Assembly (NCBI GenBank): GCA_009760855.2
Contig: WPIO01000073.1
Location: forward strand, 1,353,501 to 1,417,500
Length of the DNA: 64,000 nucleotides
Direction: 5' to 3'
Source of the DNA: Cristatella mucedo
Taxonomy: Eukaryota; Bryozoa; Phylactolaemata; Cristatellidae
Position numbers and translations under genes: made by a program. Shown piece after piece: positions 54,757-64,000 of the stretch (positions are counted from its first letter, which is position 1; every line of letters begins with the position of its first letter). Below the pieces are notes generated by a model. The model saw nothing but the letters and a program-made list of their open reading frames with translations, searched no databases and was not told where the DNA came from.

Positions 54757-54868
54757 GTTACTATGGCGCACTGTGAGCCTAACCTGCATTCGGTGCGCGT
54801 AAGGTAGCCAACAGACTCCATCTCATGTAACGCAGAAGAAGTGAGAACATTTTGAGTCGGAGGGCAGT
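54757..54868 (-). mobile_element. LINE-C short fragment
   Basis: tatggcgcactgtgagccta, gcattcggtgcgcg, gtagccaacagactccatct: antisense LINE-C 3' coding end as at 26345-26420. Confidence 0.6.
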
Positions 54869-56696
54869 CTATCTAGACGCGTTCAATTGCAGTACGCAGG
54901 CGAAAGAAGCTGGACGACACCAGTAGCAAGCATCGGAAACGGCCGACGGTTTTCCGCGACGGTTTTCGTAACTGCGCACATTCGAATACTCGATATACAA
55001 CTCTACCGGAGTCGAGCTCAGCAGCGACAAACAAGCGTCCTTCAAGAGAACTGACATTTCGAAGTAGTCTACGAATACAATCATTCGTCTCAGATTTACT
55101 GCTGCTCAAAGCCGGCAATAACACGCAAGATATTAGATGTTAAAGAGTCGCTTTGCGGGCCGCGAGGTAGGCGCAGGAGTGGAGCGCGAGGCTATACAAA
55201 TGCTGAAGCCGCACGGACTCATTGGAATAGACGAAGCATACACTATAATTCATTCCGTTAATCTGCGGTATTTTTATTAATAAATTATTTTAATTATATA
55301 ACTTAGTCAACCTAATACCAATTTAAGAACTAGAGTAGGCTGCTTACCATCCACCTTAGTGTCCGGGATCCGGTCGGACCACGTGCGAACGCCGCAGCCG
55401 TTCGATCTGCTGACTGCAGCGGTAAGGCGCGTGTACCTTTCGTATGTGATACGACGTTTTGTTTTACCTTCGTCGTATGTTTTACCTTCATCTTAGCTTA
55501 GACGGTCCTTTACTAGCGTTTGCTTGTCGTCGTGCGCGCTCCGAAGGCATGCGCTGCTGGTTTTCCTTTGAGTATGATAACCGTGGCGTCTATACCTTTG
55601 TAACCGTCCTCGCGTCTGGCTGCATGCGCCCACGAACAGTCGTAGCTTAATTTTAATATATTTAAAAACACGCGCGTTTACGTATATTCCACGTATTTTC
55701 CGCGTACTGCCAGTTTTGGTGCGCAGTCCTTGTTGTCTATGTCAGCCCATTGGGAATCCCGTATTGCGAGTATTGATTAGTTCGTGCTTATGGTAATCGT
55801 TGCTCAGATGATTGTACTTGTAGCTGGTTTAGTTGACCATTGATTATAGGCTGGTAATATATAGTTAGCTGGATATCCCCATATTGATATATATGACGAG
55901 TACATCTTACTGTGTTAAAGCAATTGTATAGGGCTTTGCTGAGCTGCGGTAAGCATGCGTATGAGCTTCGGGACGTGATCTCAACGTTTTGACTGAAGTT
56001 GATGGTTATGCGGGTCGTGCAACGGTTCTCATAGGTGTGGTGTAAAGCCTAGCTTGAAGCATGACCTAAGTGCGCTCTGCCGAGTGAACAGCGCCAATTG
56101 GCGATGCCTTGGTGTTATCGGGCTTCATTTTGTGAGCGAAGTTGCACGTGTACTACCGGTACTGCTAGAGATGCGCAGTTCAAATTTATGTTTATAGAGT
56201 GGGTATGTGCAAATGAATGAGACTACCCAGTGTCAAGACATTTCAGTGACGATACGGTCGTGGGTATGACATGTTGACTAAGTGTGAAGCCGTAGTCCGT
56301 AACTAAGTGTGAAGGCGTAGTCCGCTACAGTTTTCTACCCAACGCCTTACCAACCAAATCTTGCCCTGAGCTTTCTGAATTCGCACACGCAAGTTGGCTG
56401 GTAAGTTTTGTTGCTTCAGCTGGAGGAATGGCTTTGGTGGAAAGCGCTCATAGAACGCTTATTCTACGATGCCACCTGTATGACACTACCCGTGTGGTAG
56501 TGCAGCATCCTCGGCAAGGACCATAACTCGGGTAGTCTTTTCCATTCCAAATTTATGAGTAGTTCTAAAACGTGTTCAATCGCTTGCATCCCGTGTGCAG
56601 GTCTTGTGGATACTTTGTATTGGATCAGCATAGCTTTATTTGTTATGTCTTTGGCATGCTTGCTTGAGTGCATGGTGACATTTGATAGGCTTTCAG
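54869..56696 (+). promoter_or_regulatory. Upstream region of the Vasa-like gene
   Basis: The 1.8 kb before the start codon is free of recognised repeats and has more CpG than neighbouring DNA, especially 54880-55650. It should contain the promoter and any 5' UTR exon of the downstream gene. A possible acceptor (ctttcag at 56690-56696) right before the ATG suggests an upstream non-coding exon. No core promoter motif was identified. Confidence 0.35.
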
Positions 56697-56703
56697 AGAA
56701 GAA

Positions 56704-56742
56704 ATGAGCGATTGGGAGGAAGAGATTCAGTCTCCAGCTGGG
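56704..56742 (+). CDS. Vasa-like exon 1 (start)
   Basis: 39 nt, 13 codons, phase 0, donor GGG|gtatgt. Acidic with one Trp. Confidence 0.55.
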
Positions 56743-59700
56743 GTATGTTTACCCCCATTGACCTTCGTATGGATTGGTTCATGTGAATTCAGAACCAATT
56801 ATGCTGACCATTTATTTGCATTCACCCAAAGCATTCGGTGCATGTCCTAGGCCGGTCTCTCTTACGAAGCAATGCAAGGTTTGAAATCTCAATGTGTGAG
56901 GGATCTGCTTAGGTTATTTTAAGTTTTTATTCGTGTGTGTGCATTGGCTGCTGAAAGTGTCGTAGCACTGATTGTCCCTGCTTTAACTCGGGACTTACTT
57001 GCCTTATGACCTCTTGCCCTGCAATGCTGGCGTTTCTAGCCGAGCTCGACTGCAGTGTTCAGCCTTCAGGACTCGAGTGGGAGTGAGAAATTCCTATAGT
57101 TGCTCTTTCTTTGTATTCAATTTACGACGAAGACTGACTAACTATGGAGTCTAAAGGTAGATACAGTATAGCACGTTGGTGCACTTTTATACTTTCTAAC
57201 CTAACAAGTGTAGTGCTCCTTGGTGTGGGTCACCTCCCTACAAATATTTAGTTGCAGCACATTCTGAATGGTGTAGGAGTCAAAGGAGCAAGTCGCATTT
57301 TAAGTGTCTGGTAATAATAATAATAATAATAATAATACAGTTGATGTCCGACTTCCTAGTTTTGCCATACTTGGTTAAAGTTTTGGTTTTAGCTGGCCTG
57401 CCTGCTCAGCATATATGCATGAAGATCGAGGCAACGAACTCTCAGGGAGTAGCTTTATAAAGATATATTGGGTCGTTTTCTTGTTTTCATGTGAAATTAC
57501 TGTTGAGAAGATCGCAAGCGTAAGGAATTAGCAGGTCTGTATAATAATATCTGCACAATTCTAAATCTGTTCGTCGGGGAACTCGTGCTCTTGGTTGGCT
57601 ATGTATGGTGGCAAGGCTGAAGAGCACAAGGCTGCTGGGGTTCTAGGTTGTCTGTTCCTACTCTATCATATTTCTGCATTCCCATGTAAGCACTGGCTAG
57701 TTTTAAGAGTAGCTTGGGCCTACTGTACCGTTTTTATGATGAAAATATTTTTAAATATGAAAGGCGAACTCATAAATATCAGCAGATTCAACGGCCTCAT
57801 TTATATAGTGGCAGAAGACCCTTAACAGGTATCACTACTGCTTGCAATTAGCAATTGAAGATTGCCTACTTTAGGACTCGCCCTAAACCCTAGAACTCAC
57901 GACCTGGTTCGCAAAGAGAGAGCAACCTAACCCCCCCCCCCCCAGTAAGACGAAGAGGCAACGTTTCTCTCACATATCCTGCTTTGTGAAGTAGTGCAGT
58001 AGTGTTGTATGTGCTGCAGTATGGTCTCGTGGTACAGCATCTGTTAAGTGCTTACAAAGAAATTCAGTTTTCTGAGGGTGCTAAACAAGTTTGTTATTAG
58101 AAAATAATCAAATGACCATTTGTCTACACCCAAAGAGAACTTAATCCACCAAGAGACTTTGCCCATGCCACAGGGCTCAAGCCCCAGACCTTGGTCTTCA
58201 GCGGTGAACACCTCGACCCGACTAGTTGTCGAGGGACAAGCTCTATCATTTTGTTTCTAGTTGGTCAATAGAAATATATCCGAATGGGCAATAGTTGATT
58301 ACATTTGAATGGCACTGGTTTATCTCTGTTACAAACACATTAATTTTTTTGCCACATTGTACCAAAGATGGACCTTTCCAATCCGTTCTCTGACAGCGAT
58401 ACATGGGTTTCTCACTCCAATTCAATGCATAATGTTGCTGCTTTTGTTTATTATTTGGCCAGTCCTGAGCACTGCTAGCTTCGGTATCACTTTGTTGTGG
58501 AAATCTGCTACCATTTTACAGGCCAGGGCCGAATGGCCAGCAGCTGGAGCCGGAAGAGGACGGTAAGTAAATATGGTTAAACGGTCTCTATACAAGTGCT
58601 TGCTATTGATCAATGTCATGATCAGTGGCCTCATTGTGACAGTCATAGTTAACTGCAATTAGGCTTGCTTTAAACAAGCTATTCAGCTAGGCTCGAGCTC
58701 AAGTCGCTGAAGAAGCACCTTACCCCTGGACCACATTAGGACAGAAATTAAGAAGTGCAAATCGTGCTAAATCGGACTACGATAAGTCGTCATTTACGCT
58801 GCTTGCATTTAGAGCCAGGGTGTCGGGTTTGGCACCTGACAAGCTCTTAATAATAATAATAGTAGTGATAATAATAAAGACATTTGTATGGTGCCTTAAA
58901 AGAACTAATTCGGTTTCTAGACATTTTGCATATACTGCAAGAAATCATGGTTAGTAGTAGTGTGCTTGCATAAGGTAGAGGGTCTCTGCTTGTTTTGCTC
59001 GATCTTTCGGCAGCTTTTGATACTATTGACCACAAAATTCTTCTAGAGCGCCTCTCATCCCACCTGTGCATCACTGGCACTGCTCTGCAATGGTTCAGGT
59101 CCCATCTCAGTGGGATACTCCAGAGTAATCGTAATGGCTCACTAGGTAAGGCGGTTGCTTTTCACGACCTCGGCCCCGAGGTCGTGGGTTCGAATTCAGT
59201 GGTGGGCGATCCTCCAATCCGATCCACTGCAAGTGGCGGTGATAGCCGTAAAGGCTCTTCTGTCGCTATACAAACAGGTTGTTAAATCAGCTAGTCTTTT
59301 TTATTGACGTAAATAGACAAAGATCATCCGAGGTACCTCTGAAATATGGGGTACCTCAGGGCTCCGTGCTAGGTCCGGTTCTTTTCAAGGTTTATACTCT
59401 CCCTCTTGCTGATGTGATTGCCAAGCACAACCTAGGCTTTCACTTCTATGCGGATGACACTCAGTTGTACCTTTGCTTCGACCCAGCCTTCGAGCACCTC
59501 GAATTCTCTCAACTCACTTGCTGCATGTATTGATGACGTCTGCACATGGATGGCAGCTAATTTTACAAAACTAAACGCTGATAAAACTAACTTACTTGTT
59601 ATGGGCTAACCCAGTGTAATTCAGAAATTGGAAAGGCTGACTCTCAAAATTGGCTCTGCCAGCAAATCTCCTGTTGAATCAGCTCGAAATCTAGGTGTCA

Positions 59701-61209
59701 TGTTCCAAAGTGACCTCTCGTTGGACGACCACTTCAGCTCCACAATCAAGTCTGCCTACTTTCAGCGACATAACATCGCTAAATTTCGGGCTTGTTTAGA
59801 TAAGGATACCACGTCTAAGTTGGTGCATTCGTGACATCCCGTCTCGACGTCTGCAACTCACTGCTTACTGGCCCACCGGCATGTGCGGTCAGGCGATTGC
59901 AGCTGGTGCAAAACTCTGCAGCTAGGCTTGTCTGTCGTGAGCGTCGCAGTTGCCACATTACTCCACTTCTCGCCGACCTGCACTGGCTACCAGTCAAGCA
60001 ACGGATTGACTTCAAGGTTTTGTCGCTCACTTTTAGGTCTCTTCATTCTATGGCTCCAGCCTATCTCTCAGATATACTACCCCATCAGGCCAAGCATCGT
60101 ACCACCCGCTTTCGGAATCCAACAGTCTAGAAATACCTCGTACAAACCTTAAATCCTTTGGAGACCGTGCATTTAGTTCATATGCTCCCAAAGCCTGGAA
60201 CTCCCTTCCGACCTGCGTCAGAACATCCCCTGACTTGACCACATATGAAAAGAAATTAAAAATGCGCCCATTTAGGACAGCATTTAGTGGGTCCCTGTGA
60301 TTCGTCCTTGATGTGCTTATGCGTGCTGACACTGAGCATGCTGCCACTAACCACATTTGCATGCTGACCCTGTGCATGCCACCCCTAACTATATGTTATT
60401 CATGTTGTTTATCAACCATGATATTACTCACTTATCGAGTTTCCCTTTGCAGCAAATGAAAGTGCCTAAACCTTCAGGGCAGCCTTAAGACCAGGTACTG
60501 ACTTCACAGTTAATTGTATTTTGGATTCTATGGGCTATTGACCGTACCAGCCATTAAAATGCAAGCACCGGGCCTAAGTAACCTTTCACCCAACAATAGT
60601 AAGCTTAATCAAGCAGCTTCACCTTAAACTGGCTAAAAAGATTAACCGGATAAAAATAACTAGATAAAAATGTGCAATGTTGAATGTTTGTTGATCTCTT
60701 GCTAACTAGTCAATGAGGGCTAGTGTATATGAATCCGATGAGCCTTTGATGCTTACGTATGAAGTGATGCATTCTAGTGCTTATAGCAAAACTTGCATTA
60801 AGCCTGACACTCTTGAAAGTCGTTGCAATTACTTACACGGTGTTCTTCTTTATTGGTAAGCTAGCCTAAGTAACTCATATAGGGGGTGAAAGCCCCCATT
60901 ACTTTAAAACAATTGTTTTATCTGGATTCCTAATTCTTTTCTTTGCGTGTGAATTTGAATGTGAAAAGTGATGATATGTGGTCAGTCAACTAAATTGATT
61001 GCTTTCATACATTATTCCAGTTTGGTTGTAATGTTACCGGTTTCATTTCAGATTTGGTCCTGGGGCCAACTCAAGCGTCGGTAAGTAGCCTAGGCTCTAC
61101 TTGCTTGCTTACTATGACAGTTCTAAAGACGTTAAGACATTGTGGTAGCTCTTCTGCTCTTGCCTGTATGTAGGCTTTTCGGGATCAAGCTCAGGAGGTG
61201 GCGAGAACG
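56704..61209 (+). CDS. Vasa/DDX4-like RNA helicase N-terminus (four short exons, partial)
   Basis: Exons 56704-56742, 58522-58562, 61052-61080 and 61174-61209 join in phase. They read [13 protein letters not shown], then [24 protein letters not shown] and [11 protein letters not shown]. Donors are gtatgt, gtaagt, gtaagt and gtaagt; acceptors acag, ttcag and gtag. An acidic DWE start followed by Gly-rich repeats with R-G and F-G steps is typical of Vasa/DDX4 germ-line DEAD-box helicases (human DDX4 starts with DEDWEAEIN). Vasa acts in germ granules and the piRNA pathway. The helicase core would be beyond the right edge, so the identity rests on composition, the DWEEEI start and the run of tiny exons. 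Other RGG proteins remain possible. Confidence 0.5.
56743..57777 (+). other. Intron 1 of the Vasa-like gene
   Basis: No repeats except (AAT)n at 57311-57338. No further exon in phase was recognised. Confidence 0.4.
57778..57950 (-). mobile_element. SINE-2 copy
   Basis: Antisense: cagattcaacggcctcattt, gtggcagaagacccttaaca, gtatcactactgcttgcaat, actcacgacctggttcgcaa. It ends in a run of C (57931-57943). Confidence 0.72.
58030..58105 (+). mobile_element. LINE-A 3' tail fragment
   Basis: agtgcttacaaagaaattca, gttttctgagggtgctaaac and a TTATTAG end. Confidence 0.55.
58119..58222 (-). mobile_element. SINE-1-like copy, diverged
   Basis: acccaaagagaacttaatcc then catgccacagggctcaagcc and agaccttggtcttcagcggt: antisense tail and tRNA-like head with a shortened middle. 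Confidence 0.5.
58522..58562 (+). CDS. Vasa-like exon 2
   Basis: 41 nt; ends AGRGR across the junction; donor CG|gtaagt. Confidence 0.5.
58849..58986 (-). mobile_element. LINE-A 3' end fragment
   Basis: (AAT)n-like run, tatggtgccttaaaagaact, gtttctagacattttgcata. It abuts a LINE-A in the other orientation, giving a head-to-head pair. Confidence 0.65.
58987..60478 (+). mobile_element. LINE-A copy spanning RT to 3' end, split by a SINE-2
   Basis: Left RT piece: [20 protein letters not shown] (near 59000). After the SINE at 59132-59294 the frame resumes with [39 protein letters not shown] and [14 protein letters not shown]. Then come the post-RT blocks ([41 protein letters not shown]) and the LINE-A 3' UTR. 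The (ATT)n end is lost. Several frameshifts. It is the longest LINE-A in the window and lies in intron 2 of the Vasa-like gene. Confidence 0.85.
59132..59294 (+). mobile_element. SINE-2 copy inserted in LINE-A RT
   Basis: Sense copy: atggctcactaggtaaggcg (A-box region), gaggtcgtgggttcgaattc (B-box GGTTCGANTC), ggtgatagccgtaaaggctc, ttctgtcgctatacaaacag, ending gttaaatcagctag. Any target duplication is very short (agt on both sides). Confidence 0.85.
60479..61051 (+). other. Intron sequence of the Vasa-like gene, nothing recognised
   Basis: No repeats or exons identified apart from the pyrimidine tract before exon 3. Confidence 0.4.
61052..61080 (+). CDS. Vasa-like exon 3 (micro-exon)
   Basis: 29 nt; completes R then FGPGANSSV; acceptor tttcag|A, donor TCG|gtaagt. 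Confidence 0.5.
61174..61209 (+). CDS. Vasa-like exon 4
   Basis: 36 nt: [12 protein letters not shown]; acceptor gtag|G, donor ACG|gtaagt. Only 93 bp after exon 3. Confidence 0.5.
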
Positions 61210-61860
61210 GTAAGTATTTATATTCATCACTGATGGCATCATTTTACTACGTTATTGTTTTGAATTCTAACTAGGCACGAAACTCGTGAGCTGGTTTACT
61301 ACCCCTACACATGGTTTTCAACCTTAACCGCAAACCAGGCATGCAATGCAGTACGATATGAGCACTGAATGGATGGGGGTGTTCGTCCATTCAGGGACAT
61401 TTGGTCAAGCTTAAGGTGTAGCATCAGCTCATGTGGTCTTTGCTGCTGGTGATATCTCTATTAATGCCTTGTGTCAGGTGCTTGCCCTTTACCATCCTGG
61501 TTGTGGGTTCAAGTTGTTAAGCAAGCAAGTTTTTGTTCCTCTCGGCCAGTGAGGATAGGTGTTAGGTGGGCAACAAATCGCCAAAGCTATTTGGTCAGCC
61601 GCTTTTTTCACATGTTACGGTCGCCGAATGCAACAGTGTTCTGTGGAGAAACTCGTGTCTTTGCACGAAGAATATGCTTGTCCACATATCAAGGGCCATT
61701 ATTTGGCAACAACAACGGGTGCCAGAAATCCAAATTAAGAGCGATTCAGCAGTTATAGACAAAACTGAGAGTTGCACGGCTTGACCAATGGAGATGAGAT
61801 TTGAGCTGCTATGGTTTATATTTGCTGAGATGTGTGTAAAGCTTATTTTTTTGTCAATAG

Positions 61861-62250
61861 CAGAGGTTGGCAAACGCCGGCCTTTAGGCCAGATATGGTC
61901 TAGCTAGTACTCTAGTCCGGCCTAACGCCCCCTAGTTATTTAATATTGGATCCGGCCTAATTTAGTTGTCACGGTTTTTCCTATTCATTACTGCTGGTTG
62001 CAGCTCAAGTTGTCTGTGGCCCGTGTTTATTTAATAACTGATCATCAGGCACTTGTATGAAACCGAAATGACTGACCAGGGACAGATGATAAATGTCTAA
62101 CCCTATAATTCCCTGTCTGTTACGACTGTTTGTTGGTCTGGCCACTCTCCCTCTGTGGCGACCCTGTAGAGTGGGTGTTTTCTTCTGGCCTGGTGTGCCT
62201 TATTGACCTCCTGAAATGGCCTAGTAGTCCTAAAAATGTGTCGACCCCTG
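61861..62250. mobile_element. hAT-type MITE, about 390 bp
   Basis: The left end cagaggttggcaaacg and the right end read inward (caggggtcgacacattttta) are typical of non-autonomous hAT elements. Inside are ggcc-rich blocks (cggcctttaggcc; ctgaaatggcctagtagtcc). No clean 8-bp duplication is visible, so it is old or the ends are slightly off. It has no ORF of its own. Intron of the Vasa-like gene. Confidence 0.6.
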
Positions 62251-62395
62251 CCTACAGGATTAGGCCTCTGCGGTTGTTTTGGGGCAAGCACTATGTACAG
62301 TGGTCCTGGTGGAAGTTTTCCATTGTCCTTCAAAATAGTAGTGATTGACTACTGGAATTAGGTATCCCTTAAACTTGTTAGTATTAAGAATACTC

Positions 62396-62396
<1 letters not shown>

Positions 62397-62462
<66 letters not shown>
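62397..62462 (+). repeat. (TA)n microsatellite
   Basis: About 32 TA units, uninterrupted. Confidence 0.95.
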
Positions 62463-62468
<6 letters not shown>

Positions 62469-62680
62469 GGTTGGTAAAATCTTTGTCTATGAGCACACTC
62501 TGTTGACCTGGGGTCGTACTGCTTTGAGAGTGATCTGTTTATTCACACGTTAACGTTTAGCCGATTATTTAATTTTCTTGGTTACTGACGTATGTTGAGA
62601 TGGTACGTGTATAATGTTGTATTTGCCTTTTAGTATGTGATTACAATCCAGTCATGTTGAGTTTTTAGTCTCGAATAATA

Positions 62681-63395
62681 TTAATAATACATTTGATAAA
62701 GCACCCACAGAGAACTCCTTCTAGGTGGTTTACATTTGCTGCAAAGGAAGCACGATCGAATGGTTAGTGGTAGCATGCTCAATAAACAGCAACAAGAATA
62801 ACATGGTTAGGGGTGACATGCACAGGGTCAGCATGCAATTGTGGTTAGTGGCAGCATGCGCATTGTCAGCACATAAAGCACATAAAGGACGAACCACAGG
62901 GACCTACTTAATGTTGTCATAAATATATACGTTTTTAGTTTTTTTTTTTAATGTGGACGACAAGTCATGAAATGTCGTGACACAGGTCAGGAGTGAATTC
63001 CAGGCTTTGGGAGCATACAAAATAAAGGCACGGTTTCCAAAGGATTTGAGGTTTACACTAGGTGTAGGTAAACAGATTTTGAAAAGCTTGAGTGGTACGA
63101 TGCTTAGCCATGTGCATTAGTAGATCTGGTAGGTAGGCTGGAGACAAAGAATGAAGGGACTGAAAAGTAAGTGACAAAACCTTGAAGTCGATGCGTGGCT
63201 TGACTGAGGGCCAGTGCAGGTCGGCGAGAACTGGTGTGATGTGGCCACAGCAACGCTCATGACAGACAAGTGTAGTTGCCGAGTTTTGAACCAGCAGTAA
63301 GTGCCTGAGTGCACAGGCCAGCAAGCAGTGAGTTACAGAAGTTAAGACGGGATAGGTTGCTTTCAATATGTAGCTGTGGCCAAGCGTGATTCTTC
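62681..63395 (-). mobile_element. LINE-A 3' half
   Basis: (AAT)n-like start, aaagcacccacagagaactc, then the 3' UTR with its tgacatgcacagggtcagca blocks. The coding end follows with breaks (HITPVLADLHWPSVKPRIDF; SPAYLPDLLMHMAKHRTTQ). Confidence 0.8.
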
Positions 63396-63763
63396 TGATC
63401 AGCAATTTGACTACACAATATTGGTAAAATATCTAGCTTTTCCCCCAGTAAGATTTGATAAAAGCTTATTATACCCGATTTGAACTGACTTATGCAACTT
63501 GATAGACCTTAACCTCATTGACCGGCTCTTGCAGAAACTTGCAATATTATTGCAGACCTGGTCTCCAATAATGCACCTCCCTGATGTGACCACCCTGACG
63601 ACCCACCACCTCACAGAGTGCTGTTGAGTCGTGTACTAGTAACTTACTTGAGTTGGACTACCCAAACTCACTTCTTGGCAGGTTTTTCTAAACAATCTCT
63701 CCTGTAGCAACTTGAATAAAACTTAAGCATGATGGTTATGCTGACATCCAAAATGCCGGTTGT
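63396..63763. other. Intron sequence, nothing recognised
   Basis: No repeat or exon detected. Confidence 0.35.
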
Positions 63764-63825
63764 AATAATAGATTTGTATAGTGCAACAAGAGAACTAGTC
63801 TCTTTTGTGCATGCCTATTTGCTGT
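63764..63825 (-). mobile_element. LINE-A 3' tail fragment
   Basis: taataatagatttgtatagt, gcaacaagagaactagtctc and a short continuation. Confidence 0.5.
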
Positions 63826-63978
63826 ATTAGATAAAGTATTTTTTCCTCGAGGCTTTTTTAAAAGCTTGTTTGTGCTTAATATGAGGCATTCATTGCATTT
63901 TTATGCTTTGATAAAGCAGGTGAGGTGCTTTAAAGGATGTCTCACATTCATGTGCAATGTGTCTTGCGTTTTTTATAG

Positions 63979-64000
63979 CCTGCAAATGGTACATTTGGTC
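63979..64000 (+). CDS. Possible further Vasa-like exon, cut by window edge
   Basis: After ttttttatag the bases read, in one frame, PANGTFG, again Gly/Phe-type. The phase does not join exon 4 directly, so an unseen exon of 3n+2 bases would be needed between them. Confidence 0.25.

Noticed and set aside
61271-61291. 11-nt exon (ctag|gcacgaaactc|gtgagc) that would correct the phase to the 63979 exon
   Set aside because: Too short to support from sequence alone; chance occurrence is likely.

Overview
The window looks like nuclear DNA of an animal, most likely a non-vertebrate. Genes are split by GT-AG introns from about 130 bp to 6 kb. Long CA, TC, GA, TA and AAT microsatellites are everywhere, and L2/CR1-type LINEs, tRNA-derived SINEs, solo LTRs, a hAT transposon and a Tc1/mariner fragment fill the non-coding space. 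I cannot name the species from sequence alone. No operons, CRISPR arrays or other prokaryotic features are present.

Three host genes can be supported. (1) 799-8610, minus strand: five exons of an N6AMT1/HemK2-type glutamine and lysine methyltransferase, with the SAM-binding glycine loop and the NPPY signature. One of its introns starts with GC instead of GT. The last roughly 30-35 residues are not found and probably lie off the left edge. (2) 21771-42118, plus strand: a complete 12-exon MAPK15 (ERK7/8) gene of 612 codons. It has the P-loop, HRDQK, DFG and TEY motifs and a conserved YEMI LC3-interaction motif split across an exon junction. (3) From 56704 to the right edge, plus strand: four or five very short exons encoding an acidic start followed by a Gly/Arg/Phe-rich stretch. 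This resembles the N-terminus of a Vasa/DDX4 RNA helicase and is only a probable call.

Layout: 1-340 Tc1 relic; 0.8-8.6 kb N6AMT1 with SINEs and microsatellites in its introns; 9.2-15.4 kb an intergenic pile-up of LINE copies, some nested; 17.3-20.6 kb an old LINE, a solo LTR and a CpG-rich unclassified block; 21.8-42.1 kb MAPK15, whose 6-kb intron 2 carries a solo LTR, four LINE pieces, a SINE and a LINE with an intact 553-codon reverse transcriptase ORF; 44.4-47.1 kb a 2.7-kb hAT element with a perfect 8-bp target duplication and a broken GTF2IRD2/ZBED-like transposase; 48.5-54.9 kb more LINE, SINE and LTR copies; 56.7-64 kb the Vasa-like gene start with LINEs, SINEs, a hAT-type MITE and a TA microsatellite in its introns.

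Three LINE groups are named here for convenience. LINE-A ends in a hairpin plus (ATT)n. LINE-B is a diverged relative of A. LINE-C ends with a 3' UTR that reads into the sequence gtggagttacagacgg. SINE-1 and SINE-2 are tRNA-derived, and SINE-1 shares its 3' tail with LINE-A, which suggests it is mobilised by that LINE. I found no convincing undescribed multi-gene system. The most useful points are the intact MAPK15 model with its LIR motif, the GC-AG intron, the datable nested insertions and the LINE/SINE tail sharing.
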